DNA from: Halobacteriales archaeon QS_8_69_73
GTDB lineage: Archaea; Halobacteriota; Halobacteria; Halobacteriales; Haloarculaceae
Reading direction: 5' to 3'
Length of the DNA stretch: 53,076 nt
NCBI GenBank assembly: GCA_003022945.1
Contig: PXRZ01000043.1
Coordinates: forward strand, 42,086-95,161
Shown: positions 25,046 to 34,270 of the stretch, in pieces
Numbering within the stretch: the first letter of the stretch is position 1
Layout of the letters: every line of letters begins with the position of its first letter
Translations under genes and position numbers: made by a program
Notes under the pieces: model-generated
What the model saw: only the letters and a program-made list of their open reading frames with translations
Told to the model about the DNA's origin: nothing
Databases searched by the model: none

Positions 25046-26164
25046 CCGGAGTGCGTTCGAGCCTACGTCGAGAACGCGCGGGCCAACGGCTTCGAGACGG
25101 ACCGGCTGTTCTTCCTGCTGGTGACCGAGGAGTTCTGCGACGTCGCCGGGATGGAGGCGATGCTCGAGGACCTCGGCGTCGACGGCGAGGCCTTCGACGG
25201 GCCGCGCCGGGACGCCTGGTTCGAGGCTCGCGGCCTCGCGGAGTACGCCGACCTGATCCCGGCGGCCAGCCACGCCGAAACCAGCTTCGGGCTGCTGTAT
25301 CTGTGGGCCGGCGACTTCGAGTACGGCTTCCTGATCGACGACGACACGCTGCCGCACGACGACTACGACTTCTTCGGCCGGCACCTCCGGAACCTCGCCT
25401 TCGAGGGCGAGATGGAGGCCGTCGACTCCGACGAGCGGTGGGTAAACGTCCTCTATCAGAACGCCGACGAACACGGCCTCTACCCCCGGGGGTACCCGTA
25501 CGGCGCGATGGACGAGACCGTCGAGACCGACCGCGTCGCCGTTGACGGTGTCGTCGCCTCCCAGGGACTGTGGACGAACGTCCCGGACCTCGACGCCGTC
25601 CGCATCCTGATGGACGGCGACCTCCAGGGGCAGGCCCGGACCCGCACGAGCGCCGCCGACTACGGCGAGGATTTCGTCGCCGCCCGCGGCAGCTACCTCA
25701 CGGTCTGCTCGATGAATCTCGCGTTCCGCCGAGAGGTCGTCCCGGCGTTCTACCAGCTGCCGATGGACGACAACGAGTGGGAGGTCGGCCGCTTCGACGA
25801 CATCTGGTCGGGGGTGTTCCTCAAGCGGGCCTGCGACGTCCTCGGCAGGCGCATCTACAACGGCGCGCCGCTGTGCGAGCACAACAAGGCCCCGCGGTCG
25901 ACCTTCTCCGACCTCAACAACGAGGTCGCCGGCCTGGAGCTGAACGAGCACCTCTGGGAGCACATCGACGACGTCGGCGGCGACGCGGACAGTTACGCCG
26001 GCGTCTTCGCGGCGATGGGCGAGCGGCTCGCGGCGGGGGAGTTCTCCGATTACGAGAACGGCGCCTTCCTCAACCACGTCGGCGAGACGATGCTGGAGTG
26101 GCTGGACTGTCTGTCGGCGCTCGACGCCGCCGAGCCGATCGCCACGGAGGTGACGGCGGATTGA
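25046..26164 (+). pseudogene. RGP-family (alpha-1,4-glucan-protein synthase/UDP-arabinopyranose mutase-like) protein lacking its start
   Basis: The frame is open after a TAG at 25043 and reads ECVRAYVENARANGF then LVTEEFCD. It continues as a complete RGP-like glycosyltransferase: FLIDDDTLPHDDYDFFG with the DDD motif, ASQGLWTNVPDLDAVRILMD, and FDDIWSGVFLKRACDVLG. Relatives begin about 13 residues earlier with a DVCVVVPTIREY-type strand preceded by ATG. Those residues and the start codon are missing, and the sequence passes straight into the end of the previous gene. The first usable start is a GTG at 25121, which would delete part of the Rossmann fold. Known RGPs interconvert UDP-arabinose forms or self-glycosylate. 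Confidence 0.85.
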
Positions 26165-27285
26165 CCTCCCGTCGTCGGTTCCTCGGGGCGGCGGCGTCCG
26201 TCGGGGCAGTCGGGCTGGCAGGCTGTAACGGGCTGACGAGCGACTCGGCGGACGGGCCGCGTCAGGTGAGCTTCGCGGACTTCCGCGGCTCCGGGCCGTT
26301 CGTCGAGGAGCGGCCGGTCCTGTCCGGCGACCGCATCGCGGACCTCCCCGACCTCGAGGGCGAGCTCGAGGTCTACCTCGGCGGCGGCGAGAGCGGCCTC
26401 TACCGGGATCTGATCGCCCTGCTCGAGGACGTTTACCCGGAGTTCAACGCACTGATCCGTGGCTTCGGGGCCGCCGAGGCGGCGAACACCATCCTCACGG
26501 AGGGCGAGTCGACGCCGGCGGACGTGTTCTGGTCCGTCGACGCCGGCTCGGTCGGCGCCGTCGCCGACGAGGGACTCACCGGGACGCTCCCCGCGGAGGT
26601 CGTCGATCCCGTTCCCGACGAGTTCCACCCGAACGACGAGTGGGTCGGCACGGCCGGACGGGCACGGGCCGTGCCGTACAACACAGACGTGCTCTCGGCG
26701 GCGGAGGTCCCCGACTCGGTGATGGCGTTTCCGGAAACCGCCGAACTGTCGGACGCGATGGGGTGGGCACCCACCTACGGCGCCTTTCAGGCATTCGTGA
26801 CGGCGATGCGCGTCCTCGAGGGCCGCGACCGGACGGAGACGTGGCTGCGCGGGATGGTCGACGCCGGCGTTTCGGAGTACAACGACGAGTTCCTCGTCTC
26901 CAACGCGGTCGCCGAGGGCGAGATCGCCGCCGGGTTCGCGAACCACTACTACGCGCTCCGCGTGAAGGCCGCCCGGCCGGAGGCGCCGCTGGAGCTCGCG
27001 TTCACCGGCGGCGACGCCGGGGCACTCGTCAACGTGGCCGCGGCGGCCCCGCTCGCGTCGAGCGACGACGGCGACCTCGCCCGGACGTTCATCCACCACC
27101 TCCTGACGGTCGAGGCCCAGGAGTTCTTCGCCACCCGCACCTACGCCTACCCGATGCTCCCCGGCGTCCCGCCCGTCGGTGGCCTGCCGCCCGTCGACGA
27201 ACTGAATCCGCCGGCGCTGGACCTCGCCGAGCTGTCGGAGGTCCAGCCGACGCTGGACCTGCTGCGGGAGACCGACGTTCTCTGA
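26161..27285 (+). CDS. Iron(III)-type ABC transporter substrate-binding lipoprotein
   Basis: The TTG at 26161, overlapping the previous stop (TTGA), gives 374 residues. The N-terminus TSRRRFLGAAASVGAVGLAG plus Cys is a Tat signal with a lipobox. The body is a type 2 binding protein of the Fbp/thiamine/spermidine class: ELEVYLGGGESGLYRDLIAL, then VFWSVDAGSVGAVADEG and GRARAVPYNTDVL. The usual tyrosine pair for ferric ion is represented by NHYYALRVK at about 261-269. The permease follows with 1-bp overlap. Iron is the likely cargo by family, not by proof. Confidence 0.88.
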   Translation: MTSRRRFLGAAASVGAVGLAGCNGLTSDSADGPRQVSFADFRGSGPFVEERPVLSGDRIADLPDLEGELEVYLGGGESGLYRDLIALLEDVYPEFNALIRGFGAAEAANTILTEGESTPADVFWSVDAGSVGAVADEGLTGTLPAEVVDPVPDEFHPNDEWVGTAGRARAVPYNTDVLSAAEVPDSVMAFPETAELSDAMGWAPTYGAFQAFVTAMRVLEGRDRTETWLRGMVDAGVSEYNDEFLVSNAVAEGEIAAGFANHYYALRVKAARPEAPLELAFTGGDAGALVNVAAAAPLASSDDGDLARTFIHHLLTVEAQEFFATRTYAYPMLPGVPPVGGLPPVDELNPPALDLAELSEVQPTLDLLRETDVL

Positions 27286-28916
27286 TGGCGCCCGGCGAGG
27301 ACGCGACGCGGCCCGCGAGCCCGGTCGCCGACCGGGAGGAAGAGCCCGATTCGGAGGCGACCGCGGGGCTCCTCCTGGGTGCGGCCGCCGTCGCCGTCGC
27401 CGCCGCCGTCCTTTCGCCGGTCCTCTGGCTGCTGCTGCGAGCCGCCGAGACCGGAATCGCCGAAGCCTGGGCGCTCGCGACCTCGGCGACCGCCCTCCAG
27501 GTGCTCGTCAACAGCGTCGTCCTCGTGGCGGTCGTCACCGTCGCCTCCGTCGTCATCGGCCTCGCGCTCGCGGTACTCACCGTGCAGACGGACCTCCCGT
27601 TCGCCCGTCTGTGGACCGTCGCCGCCGCGCTCCCGCTCGTCGTGCCGAGCTACATCGGCGCCTTCGCGTACGCCTCGGCGTTCGGGCCGCAGGGCGAACT
27701 GGCCGACCTGCTCGCGCCGCTGGGTCTCCAAGTGCCGACCATCTATGGCCTCCCGGGCACCGCGCTCGTGTTGACGCTGTTCGTCTACCCGTACGTGTTC
27801 CTCACGACCCGCGCGTCGCTGCTGTCGTTCGACGCGACCCAGCTCGAGGCCGCCCGGACGCTGAACCACGGCTACCGCTCGGCGTTCCGACGGGTCGTCC
27901 TGCCGCAGATCGCCCCGGGCGTCGCCGCCGGCGCGCTGCTGGTCGCGCTGTACACCCTCTCGGACTTCGGGACGCCGGCCATCATGGGGTACGACGCCTT
28001 CACCCGCGTCATCTTCGTCGAACTCGGCACGTTCGGCCGGGGGCGGGCGACCGTGCTCGCACTCGAACTGCTCGGCGTCACCGCGCTCGTGCTCGCCCTG
28101 GAGTCCCGCGTCGGCCCCGAGGAGTCGACCGGCCACGGCTCCGCGGCGTCGACCGACGCCGCCATCAAGCTGGGCGTCCTCCGGTGGCCGGCGATGCTGC
28201 TGCCGGCACTGGTGGCGACGCTCACGCTGGTGCTGCCGGTCGCCATCCTCGGCGTGTGGCTCTTCCGGAGCGGGCCGGCCTACGCCGGCGGCGGCATCGC
28301 CTTCGAGTGGGCCTACGGGCTGAACTCGGTGACGGTGTCGCTGCTGGCGGCGGCCGCGACGGTGCTGCTGGCGCTGCCGGTGGCCTACTACGCCGGCCGG
28401 TCAGACTCCGTCGCCGCCGAACTGGCCGAGCGCTCGACGTACGTCGGCTACGCGATGCCGGGCGTCGTGCTCGGCCTCGCGCTCGTTTTCTTCGGCACCC
28501 GGTACGCCCAGGAGCTGTACCAGACGATCCCGCTTCTCGTGTTCGCCTACGTCGTCCGGTTCCTGCCGCAGGCGGTCGGGACGACCCGGTCGTCGGTGCT
28601 CGGCGTCGACGTCGACCTCGTGGGCGCCGCCCGCGTTCTCGGAGAGGGCCCCGGCGGCGCCTTCCGCCGCGTCACGCTCCCGCTCATCGCCCCCGGGCTC
28701 GCGGCCGGCGGCATGCTCGTCTTCCTCACGACGATGAAGGAACTGCCGGCGACGCTCATCCTCCACCCGACGGGCTTCACGACGCTCGTCACCTACATCT
28801 GGCGCGTCCAGGAGGCCGGCTACTACGGCCGGGCCGCGCTGCCGGCGCTCGTCCTCGTGGCCGTCTCCGGGCTGTCGATGGTGCTCCTCCTGCGGGTGGA
28901 GGGGACCGATGAGTGA
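27285..28916 (+). CDS. Iron-type ABC transporter permease (FbpB-like, two fused permease domains)
   Basis: The ATG at 27285 overlaps the previous TGA. The 543-residue protein has two BPD_transp_1 halves. In the first the EAA loop is at LEAARTLNHGYRSAFRRVVL, in the second at GAARVLGEGPGGAFRRVTLP. About 12 helices are predicted. FbpB-type permeases import ferric iron with a separate ATPase, but no FbpC-like ATPase gene lies in this window. The downstream gene starts inside this one (ATG at 28909), leaving no room for one. Confidence 0.9.
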   Translation: MAPGEDATRPASPVADREEEPDSEATAGLLLGAAAVAVAAAVLSPVLWLLLRAAETGIAEAWALATSATALQVLVNSVVLVAVVTVASVVIGLALAVLTVQTDLPFARLWTVAAALPLVVPSYIGAFAYASAFGPQGELADLLAPLGLQVPTIYGLPGTALVLTLFVYPYVFLTTRASLLSFDATQLEAARTLNHGYRSAFRRVVLPQIAPGVAAGALLVALYTLSDFGTPAIMGYDAFTRVIFVELGTFGRGRATVLALELLGVTALVLALESRVGPEESTGHGSAASTDAAIKLGVLRWPAMLLPALVATLTLVLPVAILGVWLFRSGPAYAGGGIAFEWAYGLNSVTVSLLAAAATVLLALPVAYYAGRSDSVAAELAERSTYVGYAMPGVVLGLALVFFGTRYAQELYQTIPLLVFAYVVRFLPQAVGTTRSSVLGVDVDLVGAARVLGEGPGGAFRRVTLPLIAPGLAAGGMLVFLTTMKELPATLILHPTGFTTLVTYIWRVQEAGYYGRAALPALVLVAVSGLSMVLLLRVEGTDE

Positions 28917-31062
28917 CCGCGCGACCGCGGCGGCGCGGGTCGCCGGTCGGCTCCGCCCGGTCGTCGACGGCCTCCGCTCGCGACTCTCGACCGCCGACGC
29001 CGTCGCCCTCCTCTTCGCCCTCGCCGGCGGACTCGTCGCCGCCGCCGTCGCCACCGGCCTCTTTCCGTACCGCTCGCCGAACCACGACGAGGGCGTCTAC
29101 CTCCAGCAGGCCGCGATGTTACTCGACGGGCGGCTGTTCCTCCGGCCGCCGGTCCCGGAATCGTTCCGGCCGTGGTTCTTCGTCGAGACGGCCGACGGCG
29201 CCCTCTACCCGAAGTACGCGCCGGTCCCGGCGGCGGCGTTCGCCGCCGGGATCCTGCTGGGCGCCCCGTGGCTGGCGCTGGTCGGGGTCGGCGTCGCCGT
29301 GATCGGCCTCACGCACCTGACCGTCCGGGAGGCGTTCGACGCCCGGGTCGGCGCCGTCGCCGCGGCGTTCGTGCTCGCCTCCCCGCTGTTCGTCGTCCAA
29401 TCGGGCGTGTTCCTCCCGTACGCCGTCACCGCCGCCCTCGAACTCCTCTTCGCCTTCGCGTACCTCCGCGGCGACCGGACCGGAAGCCGCCGGTGGGCGG
29501 CGGTCGCCGGCGCGGCGATCGGCGTCGCATTCTTCGCCCGGCCGTACACGGCGACGCTGTTCGCGGCCCCGTTCGTCGTCCACGCCGCCCGGCACGTCGT
29601 GGGACGCGAGGGCCGGCCGACCGTCGCCCGGCTCGACCGCTCCGTTCTCGCGCGAAACCTCGTCACCGCGGCGCTCGGCCTCGCCGGCGTCGCGGCCGCG
29701 CTCGGTTACAACGCCGTCGTCACCGGCGACCCGCTGACGTTTCCCTATCAGGCGTTCGCCCCGCGGGACGGGATCGGCTTCGGCCGGCGGGAGATCCTCG
29801 GCCGCGCCGTCGATTACACGCCGTCGCTGGCGGTCGCGGCGAACGCCCGGGTGCTGGCGGCGTTCTTCGCCGACTGGGTCGCCGCCGGACCGGTCGGGAG
29901 CCTTCTCGCCGCGGTCGGGGTGGGCGTCGCCGCCCGGCGAGCCCTGACCGACGGCGCGGTCGACGGCCGCCGGCTCGCGGTGGCCGGCCTCGGCGCCTCC
30001 GTCCCTCTCGGGAACCTCCTCTTCTGGGGGAACCTGAACGTCCTCGGCGACCTGACGGCGCCGAGCGACGGCCTTATCGCCTCGCTGGGGCCGTACTACC
30101 ACTACGACCTGCTGCTCCCGACGGCGGCGTTCGCGGCCTACGCGGTCGTCGTCGCCGGCGACCGCGCGAGGGCGGCCGTCCGCGACCGGGCGGCGACGGG
30201 CCGGCAGGCGGCGGCCGTCCTCGCCGTTCTCGCGCTGGTGGGTGCGGCCGCGGTCGCCGGGCCGGCGGCGGCGGCACTCGGCGAGCCCGTCGAACGGAAC
30301 GCCGAGACGACGGCCGCCTACGAGCAGGCCTACGCGCCGGTCGAGGAGCGGACGTTCGACGACGCCGTCGTGTTCCTCCCGACGCCGTACGGGCCGTGGC
30401 TCAACCACCCGTTTCAGGCGCTGCGGAACGACCCCGGCTACGAGGGCGAGGCGGTGTACGCCACCCGGGAGGACCAGTTCGCCGTCGTCGACGCCTTCCC
30501 CGAGCGGACGCTGTACCGTTACTCATACCGCGGTGCCTGGGCCCCAACCGCAGGCGAGACCGTCGAGCCGCGCCTCCGGCGCGTCCGACACGTCGCCGGC
30601 GACCGCGTCACCGTCGAGGCGTCGCTCGGTGTGCCGGCGGCGGCGGAGTCCGTCTCCCTTAGGCTGACGACCGACGAGGCGGACGCGCTGTACGCAGCGA
30701 ACGGGACCCGGGACCCGCTGCCACTGGATCTCGTCGTCGACGGCGACCGCCTTCGGCTCGAGGGCCCGATCGACCGGGTCGGGGACGGGTCGGGCGTCCC
30801 CGTCTCCGACCGGGAGACCGCGCGGCTCGTCGTCTACGTGAGCACCGGCGGAGCCGACGCGTTCAGCTACCGGCTCGACATCCCGCTGCGCCGCGAGGCC
30901 GGGACCGTCCGAGCCCTGACGCCGTACGCGGAGGTCTGTCGGGTCCCGGACCGCTGCGGCGGCGAGGCGGCGTACGTCCCCGGGGCGACCGACGACGGCG
31001 TCTCCGTGGTCACGTCGGTGCGGTCGTCGAACGGCACGGCCGCGCGGCACGGCCGCCGCTGA
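28909..31062 (+). CDS. Multi-pass membrane glycosyltransferase (PMT/ArnT-like)
   Basis: A 717-residue protein with roughly 12 helices in the first 450 residues, then a soluble extracytoplasmic domain of about 260 residues. The first external loop contains NHDEGVYLQQAAMLLDG, the acidic motif expected of GT-C enzymes such as dolichyl-phosphate-mannose protein mannosyltransferases. Haloarchaeal relatives use lipid-linked sugars to modify S-layer or other surface proteins. It overlaps the ABC permease by 8 bp. The acceptor and donor cannot be told from sequence. Confidence 0.82.
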   Translation: MSDRATAAARVAGRLRPVVDGLRSRLSTADAVALLFALAGGLVAAAVATGLFPYRSPNHDEGVYLQQAAMLLDGRLFLRPPVPESFRPWFFVETADGALYPKYAPVPAAAFAAGILLGAPWLALVGVGVAVIGLTHLTVREAFDARVGAVAAAFVLASPLFVVQSGVFLPYAVTAALELLFAFAYLRGDRTGSRRWAAVAGAAIGVAFFARPYTATLFAAPFVVHAARHVVGREGRPTVARLDRSVLARNLVTAALGLAGVAAALGYNAVVTGDPLTFPYQAFAPRDGIGFGRREILGRAVDYTPSLAVAANARVLAAFFADWVAAGPVGSLLAAVGVGVAARRALTDGAVDGRRLAVAGLGASVPLGNLLFWGNLNVLGDLTAPSDGLIASLGPYYHYDLLLPTAAFAAYAVVVAGDRARAAVRDRAATGRQAAAVLAVLALVGAAAVAGPAAAALGEPVERNAETTAAYEQAYAPVEERTFDDAVVFLPTPYGPWLNHPFQALRNDPGYEGEAVYATREDQFAVVDAFPERTLYRYSYRGAWAPTAGETVEPRLRRVRHVAGDRVTVEASLGVPAAAESVSLRLTTDEADALYAANGTRDPLPLDLVVDGDRLRLEGPIDRVGDGSGVPVSDRETARLVVYVSTGGADAFSYRLDIPLRREAGTVRALTPYAEVCRVPDRCGGEAAYVPGATDDGVSVVTSVRSSNGTAARHGRR

Positions 31063-31459
31063 CCGGGCGCCGTGTCGCGGCGAGTGGTCCCCGCAGTCGT
31101 ACCCCGGAGCGCGACGACGACACCGGTGACCGTTCCGTATCCACGCCTCGGAAGACGCTCCCGATGCCGTTACCGGCGGCCAGGCTACAGGGGACTCCAC
31201 GGAGCAGGAGCGCGTCGGACTCGTGGACGGCGGTCGACGCGAGCATCACGACGACCGCGGCGCCCCGTAGGCGAGCGGCCTTCGGTCGACCACGGCCGCG
31301 GGCTACGGGCTACGGGCTACGTGCGGTGGGGGTCGGTTCCTCGGCGGGGCTACTTTTAAAAAGCGAGAGAGTTCCGCTGTTTACCGCGGGCGTGAATCGC
31401 GTGCGCTTGGTGGCGCGACCGCAGGATTTAGTCCGCTCGGGGTCACACACAATAGTAGC
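31063..31459. other. Intergenic region, no convincing gene
   Basis: Frames here are Arg/Pro-rich and not protein-like. CTACTTTTAAAAAGCG at about 31350-31365 is an AT-rich, TATA-like island. Near 31300-31320 there is a short tandem repeat (GGGCTACGGGCTACG). Confidence 0.4.
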
Positions 31460-31868
31460 TCAATCGCCGAAACCAATCCGGAAACATTGGGGTCCTTCCC
31501 GCCGACATGCGCTACCCGGCGCTCACACTACCCCTGCCCCTGCAACACGGGATGAGGTGACGGCACGACACAATCCAACCCCACCGGCGTGCGAGCCTGC
31601 CCACCGTGGCTTGAAGGGTAGGCAGACCGATGGCACGGCCCGTGTCTGTCCACGCTCGAACCGTGGGCGGTCGCCCGGTGCGGTATCGGGCGCTGTGCAA
31701 GGAGATAGCGCCTCCGTCCGGAAGTGTAATCCGCCACACCCCTTACGGGGCTCACGTACCGAGCGCGAACCGGAGTACGCCCACGAGGCGGAATCTTGCC
31801 TCCGTCGGTGTCGGGACCGGCCCGACCCTGAGCGCGAGGAAATCCCGGCGTTCACGCCGGGGAGGATG
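31460..31868 (+). mobile_element. Putative non-autonomous IS200/IS605-derived element (PATE/MITE-like)
   Basis: A stretch of about 410 bp, less GC-rich than its surroundings, has terminal hairpins: CCAAT-CCGGAAAC-ATTGG at 31473-31490 on the left and CCCGGCG-TTCA-CGCCGGG at about 31845-31862 on the right, followed by GAGGATGTCA. The right-end pattern looks like haloarchaeal IS1341-type element ends as I remember them. No transposase gene remains. The right end abuts, and supplies, the stop codon of the minus-strand GT2 gene. Palindrome-associated elements of this kind have been described in Haloquadratum and Natronomonas; assignment to them is inference. Confidence 0.5.
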
Positions 31869-32603
31869 TCATAGTTGCTCCTCGAACCCCACCTTCAGGA
31901 TGGACTTGGCTATCTCGGCGCCGCCGGTCAGGGGGTCGAGCTTCGTCTCGCCGGCCCGCTCGGCGTACTCGATGGGGAGCTCGCGGACGTCGTAGCCGCG
32001 GGCCAGCGGCCGCATCAACAGTTCCGTCGACAGGCCGGTGTTCTCGGTCCACTCGATTTCGTCGATGACCTCCCGGCGGTAGGCCCGCATGCCGGTCGTG
32101 GTGTCGTGGACCCGCTCGCCCAGTAGGACGCTCGCGACGGCGGCGAAGGCGTGGTTGCCGAGGCGGTTGAACGCCGGCATCGCTCCGGCACCGTGGTACA
32201 GTCGGTCGCCGCTGACCACGTCGTACCCCTCGTTCACGGCCTCGAGGAACGCCGGCAGCGCCGCCATCGGGTAGGTGTCGTCGCAGTCGGTCGTGACGAC
32301 GACATCCCGGGAGGCAGCCTTTAGGGCGGCGTGGACGGCGACGCCGTAGCCCTGTGGCTCCTGGCGGATGACCCGGGCGCCGTGGGTCTCGGCGATTTCC
32401 GGCGTGCGGTCGTCGGAGCCGTCGACGCAGACCACCTCCGCGCGGCCGTCGGTCACCCGCTCGACGTCGTCGAGCACCGTCGCGACGGCCGCCTCCTCGT
32501 TGTAGGTGCCCATCACGACGCTCAGGTCGTCGAAGGTGAACGGACCGTCAGGGTTCGCGTTCGCACCGTCGGCATCCACGTCGTCCGTCTCGAGCGTACT
32601 CAT
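31869..32603 (-). CDS. Family 2 glycosyltransferase (dolichyl-phosphate sugar synthase-like)
   Basis: A 244-residue GT-A fold enzyme. VVMGTYNEEAAVATVLDDVE begins at about residue 29, VVCVDGSDDRT at about 58-68, the metal-binding TTDCDDTYPM at about 103-112, and the acceptor-side TTGMRAYRREVIDEIEWT follows. There is no C-terminal membrane helix. This pattern fits dolichyl-phosphate mannose or glucose synthases of protein N-glycosylation (AglJ/DPM1-like), but the sugar is not predictable. A DtxR-like palindrome and a TATA box sit 27-49 nt upstream of its ATG, so it may have its own iron-responsive promoter. Confidence 0.88.
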   Translation of the reverse strand: MSTLETDDVDADGANANPDGPFTFDDLSVVMGTYNEEAAVATVLDDVERVTDGRAEVVCVDGSDDRTPEIAETHGARVIRQEPQGYGVAVHAALKAASRDVVVTTDCDDTYPMAALPAFLEAVNEGYDVVSGDRLYHGAGAMPAFNRLGNHAFAAVASVLLGERVHDTTTGMRAYRREVIDEIEWTENTGLSTELLMRPLARGYDVRELPIEYAERAGETKLDPLTGGAEIAKSILKVGFEEQL

Positions 32604-32636
32604 TGCCGTGAACTGTCCGGCGGTCCCACTTTATTT

Positions 32637-32652
32637 TTTAGGTTTGCCTAAA
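32637..32652. promoter_or_regulatory. DtxR/IdeR-type operator candidate upstream of the GT2 gene
   Basis: TTTAGGTTTGCCTAAA is a near-perfect 16-bp palindrome with the TTAGG...CCTAA core of metal-dependent repressor sites. It overlaps the GMC oxidoreductase stop codon (32648-32650). On the minus strand it abuts an AAAAATAAA TATA box about 27-35 nt before the GT2 ATG, where a bound repressor would block transcription initiation. Confidence 0.65.
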
Positions 32653-34270
32653 GCGACCGCACGAGCGCCTCGTCGACGGCGTCGGCGGCCAGTAGCGCCA
32701 GCGCCGCGATCGTCAGCGTCGGGTTGACGGCGCCGCCGGTTGGGAAGACCGACGAGGAGGCGATCCAGCAGTTTTCGAGGTCGTGGGTGCACAGCGTAGG
32801 GTCGACGACGCTTTCCGTGGGGTCTTCGCCCATCCGCGTGGTGCCCATGTGATGGTAAGCGGGGCCGGTCGAGCCGGGGCCGGCGGTCCAGTTCACCTCG
32901 GCGCCCAACTCCGCGAGGATATCGCGCTGGATCTCGTTGGCCCGCTCGATGGTCCGCAGCGCGCGGTCGCCGACGGTCCAGTGGACGTCCGGTACCGGGT
33001 TGCCGAGGTCGTCGGTCCGGCCGTCGTCGAGGCCGACGTAGCTGTCCTCGCGGGGCAGTTGCTCGACGAGGGCGCCGACGGCGACGTGGCCGCCGTAGGA
33101 CTCGCGCAGCCGTCCGAGCAGTTCGTCGCCCCAATCGTCGCCCGTCATCGCCAGTTCGACCGGCGACGGGCCCGCGTAGTTGAGGAACTCGAGTTTGAAC
33201 GGCGCCACCGTCTCGTCGGCCTCGTCGTAGAACTGGTGGCTCTCGGTCGTGACGAAGCCCACGTGGTTCTGCCGGGTCGGCTCCTCGAGGACGCCGCCGA
33301 CACCGGCGAAGAGATGGTCGGTGAAGTACCGGCCGACGGCGTCGCTGGAGTTCGCTAGGCCGTCGGGGTAATGGTCGGACGCCGACAGTAAGAGTAGACG
33401 CGGAATCTCGACGCCGCCGGCCGCCAGCACGAAGGCGTCGGCCCGCTGGCGGTGTTCGGTGCCGTCGGGCGCGACGTAGACGGCCGCCTCGATCCGGTCG
33501 GGGCCGTGGGCCAGTTCCGTCACCCGGGCGCGGTCGATGACGGTCGCGCCCTTCCGTTCGGTGTCCTCGACGTGGACGGTCGCATCGTACTTGGCGCCGG
33601 AGGGACACACCGGTTGGCAGGTGCCGTAGCCGACGCACTCGCCGCGGCCGTCGTACGGTTCGGAGTTGCGGGCATTCGGCACCGAGTGTGTCGCGATGCC
33701 CAACTCCTCGCAGGCTTCCGCGAACAGCGAGTCACTGTGGGAGGGCGGGAACGCGGGGTTGGGGAACGGCTCCTCGCGGGGCGGCCCGAACGGGTTGTCG
33801 TCGGCGCCGGAGACGCCGAAGGCCCGCTCGGCTTCGGCGTAGTAGGGCCGGAGGTCCGCGTAGTCGAGTGGCCAGTTGGGGCCGACGCCGCGCTTCGTGC
33901 CGGAACTGAAGTCCGCCTCGTGGAGGCGCATCACCATCCCCTGCCAGTGGAGCGTCGACCCGCCGACCCCCTTGACGCGGGCGTGATTGAGCGGGTAGAA
34001 CCGCTCGCCGGACGCCGAGTGGGCGTCCCGGGGGCCGCCCATCTCCCAGACGTCCGGCCGATCGTAGGCCGGTCGGACGGCGCGCTCCTGGCGGTCGAGG
34101 CGGTCTCCGGGATTGAACCGCGGGCCGGCGTCGAGGACGACCACCTCGTGGTCGGCCGCCAGCCGATCCGCGACCAGCGCGCCTGCCGGGCCCGCGCCTA
34201 CGACGCAGACGTCTGCGTCCGGGACGGGCGTCCGGTCCCGCCCGTCGGCCCCCGAGGCGGTGCCGCTCAC
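32648..34270 (-). CDS. GMC-family FAD oxidoreductase
   Basis: From the GTG at 34270 (overlapping the upstream stop by 4 bp) the protein has 540 residues. It begins with an FAD Rossmann motif, VCVVGAGPAGALVADRLAAD, at about 19-38. GVGGSTLHWQGMVMRLHEAD, the GMC signature with possible FAD attachment, a Cys cluster CVGYGTCQPVCPSG at about 193-206 and the C-terminal HHMGTTRMGEDP catalytic region follow. Such proteins are the dehydrogenase subunit of gluconate, sorbitol or fructose dehydrogenases. Its partner, a subunit-3 protein, is encoded just upstream. Confidence 0.9.
   Translation of the reverse strand: MSGTASGADGRDRTPVPDADVCVVGAGPAGALVADRLAADHEVVVLDAGPRFNPGDRLDRQERAVRPAYDRPDVWEMGGPRDAHSASGERFYPLNHARVKGVGGSTLHWQGMVMRLHEADFSSGTKRGVGPNWPLDYADLRPYYAEAERAFGVSGADDNPFGPPREEPFPNPAFPPSHSDSLFAEACEELGIATHSVPNARNSEPYDGRGECVGYGTCQPVCPSGAKYDATVHVEDTERKGATVIDRARVTELAHGPDRIEAAVYVAPDGTEHRQRADAFVLAAGGVEIPRLLLLSASDHYPDGLANSSDAVGRYFTDHLFAGVGGVLEEPTRQNHVGFVTTESHQFYDEADETVAPFKLEFLNYAGPSPVELAMTGDDWGDELLGRLRESYGGHVAVGALVEQLPREDSYVGLDDGRTDDLGNPVPDVHWTVGDRALRTIERANEIQRDILAELGAEVNWTAGPGSTGPAYHHMGTTRMGEDPTESVVDPTLCTHDLENCWIASSSVFPTGGAVNPTLTIAALALLAADAVDEALVRSL

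Noticed and set aside
31010..31359. Open frames after the glycosyltransferase gene
   Set aside because: Composition is Arg/Pro-rich with no family resemblance and no promoter-start pairing.
31500..31874. Plus-strand frame ending in a TnpB-tail-like sequence
   Set aside because: No RuvC or zinc-ribbon motifs; better explained as sequence of a non-autonomous element.
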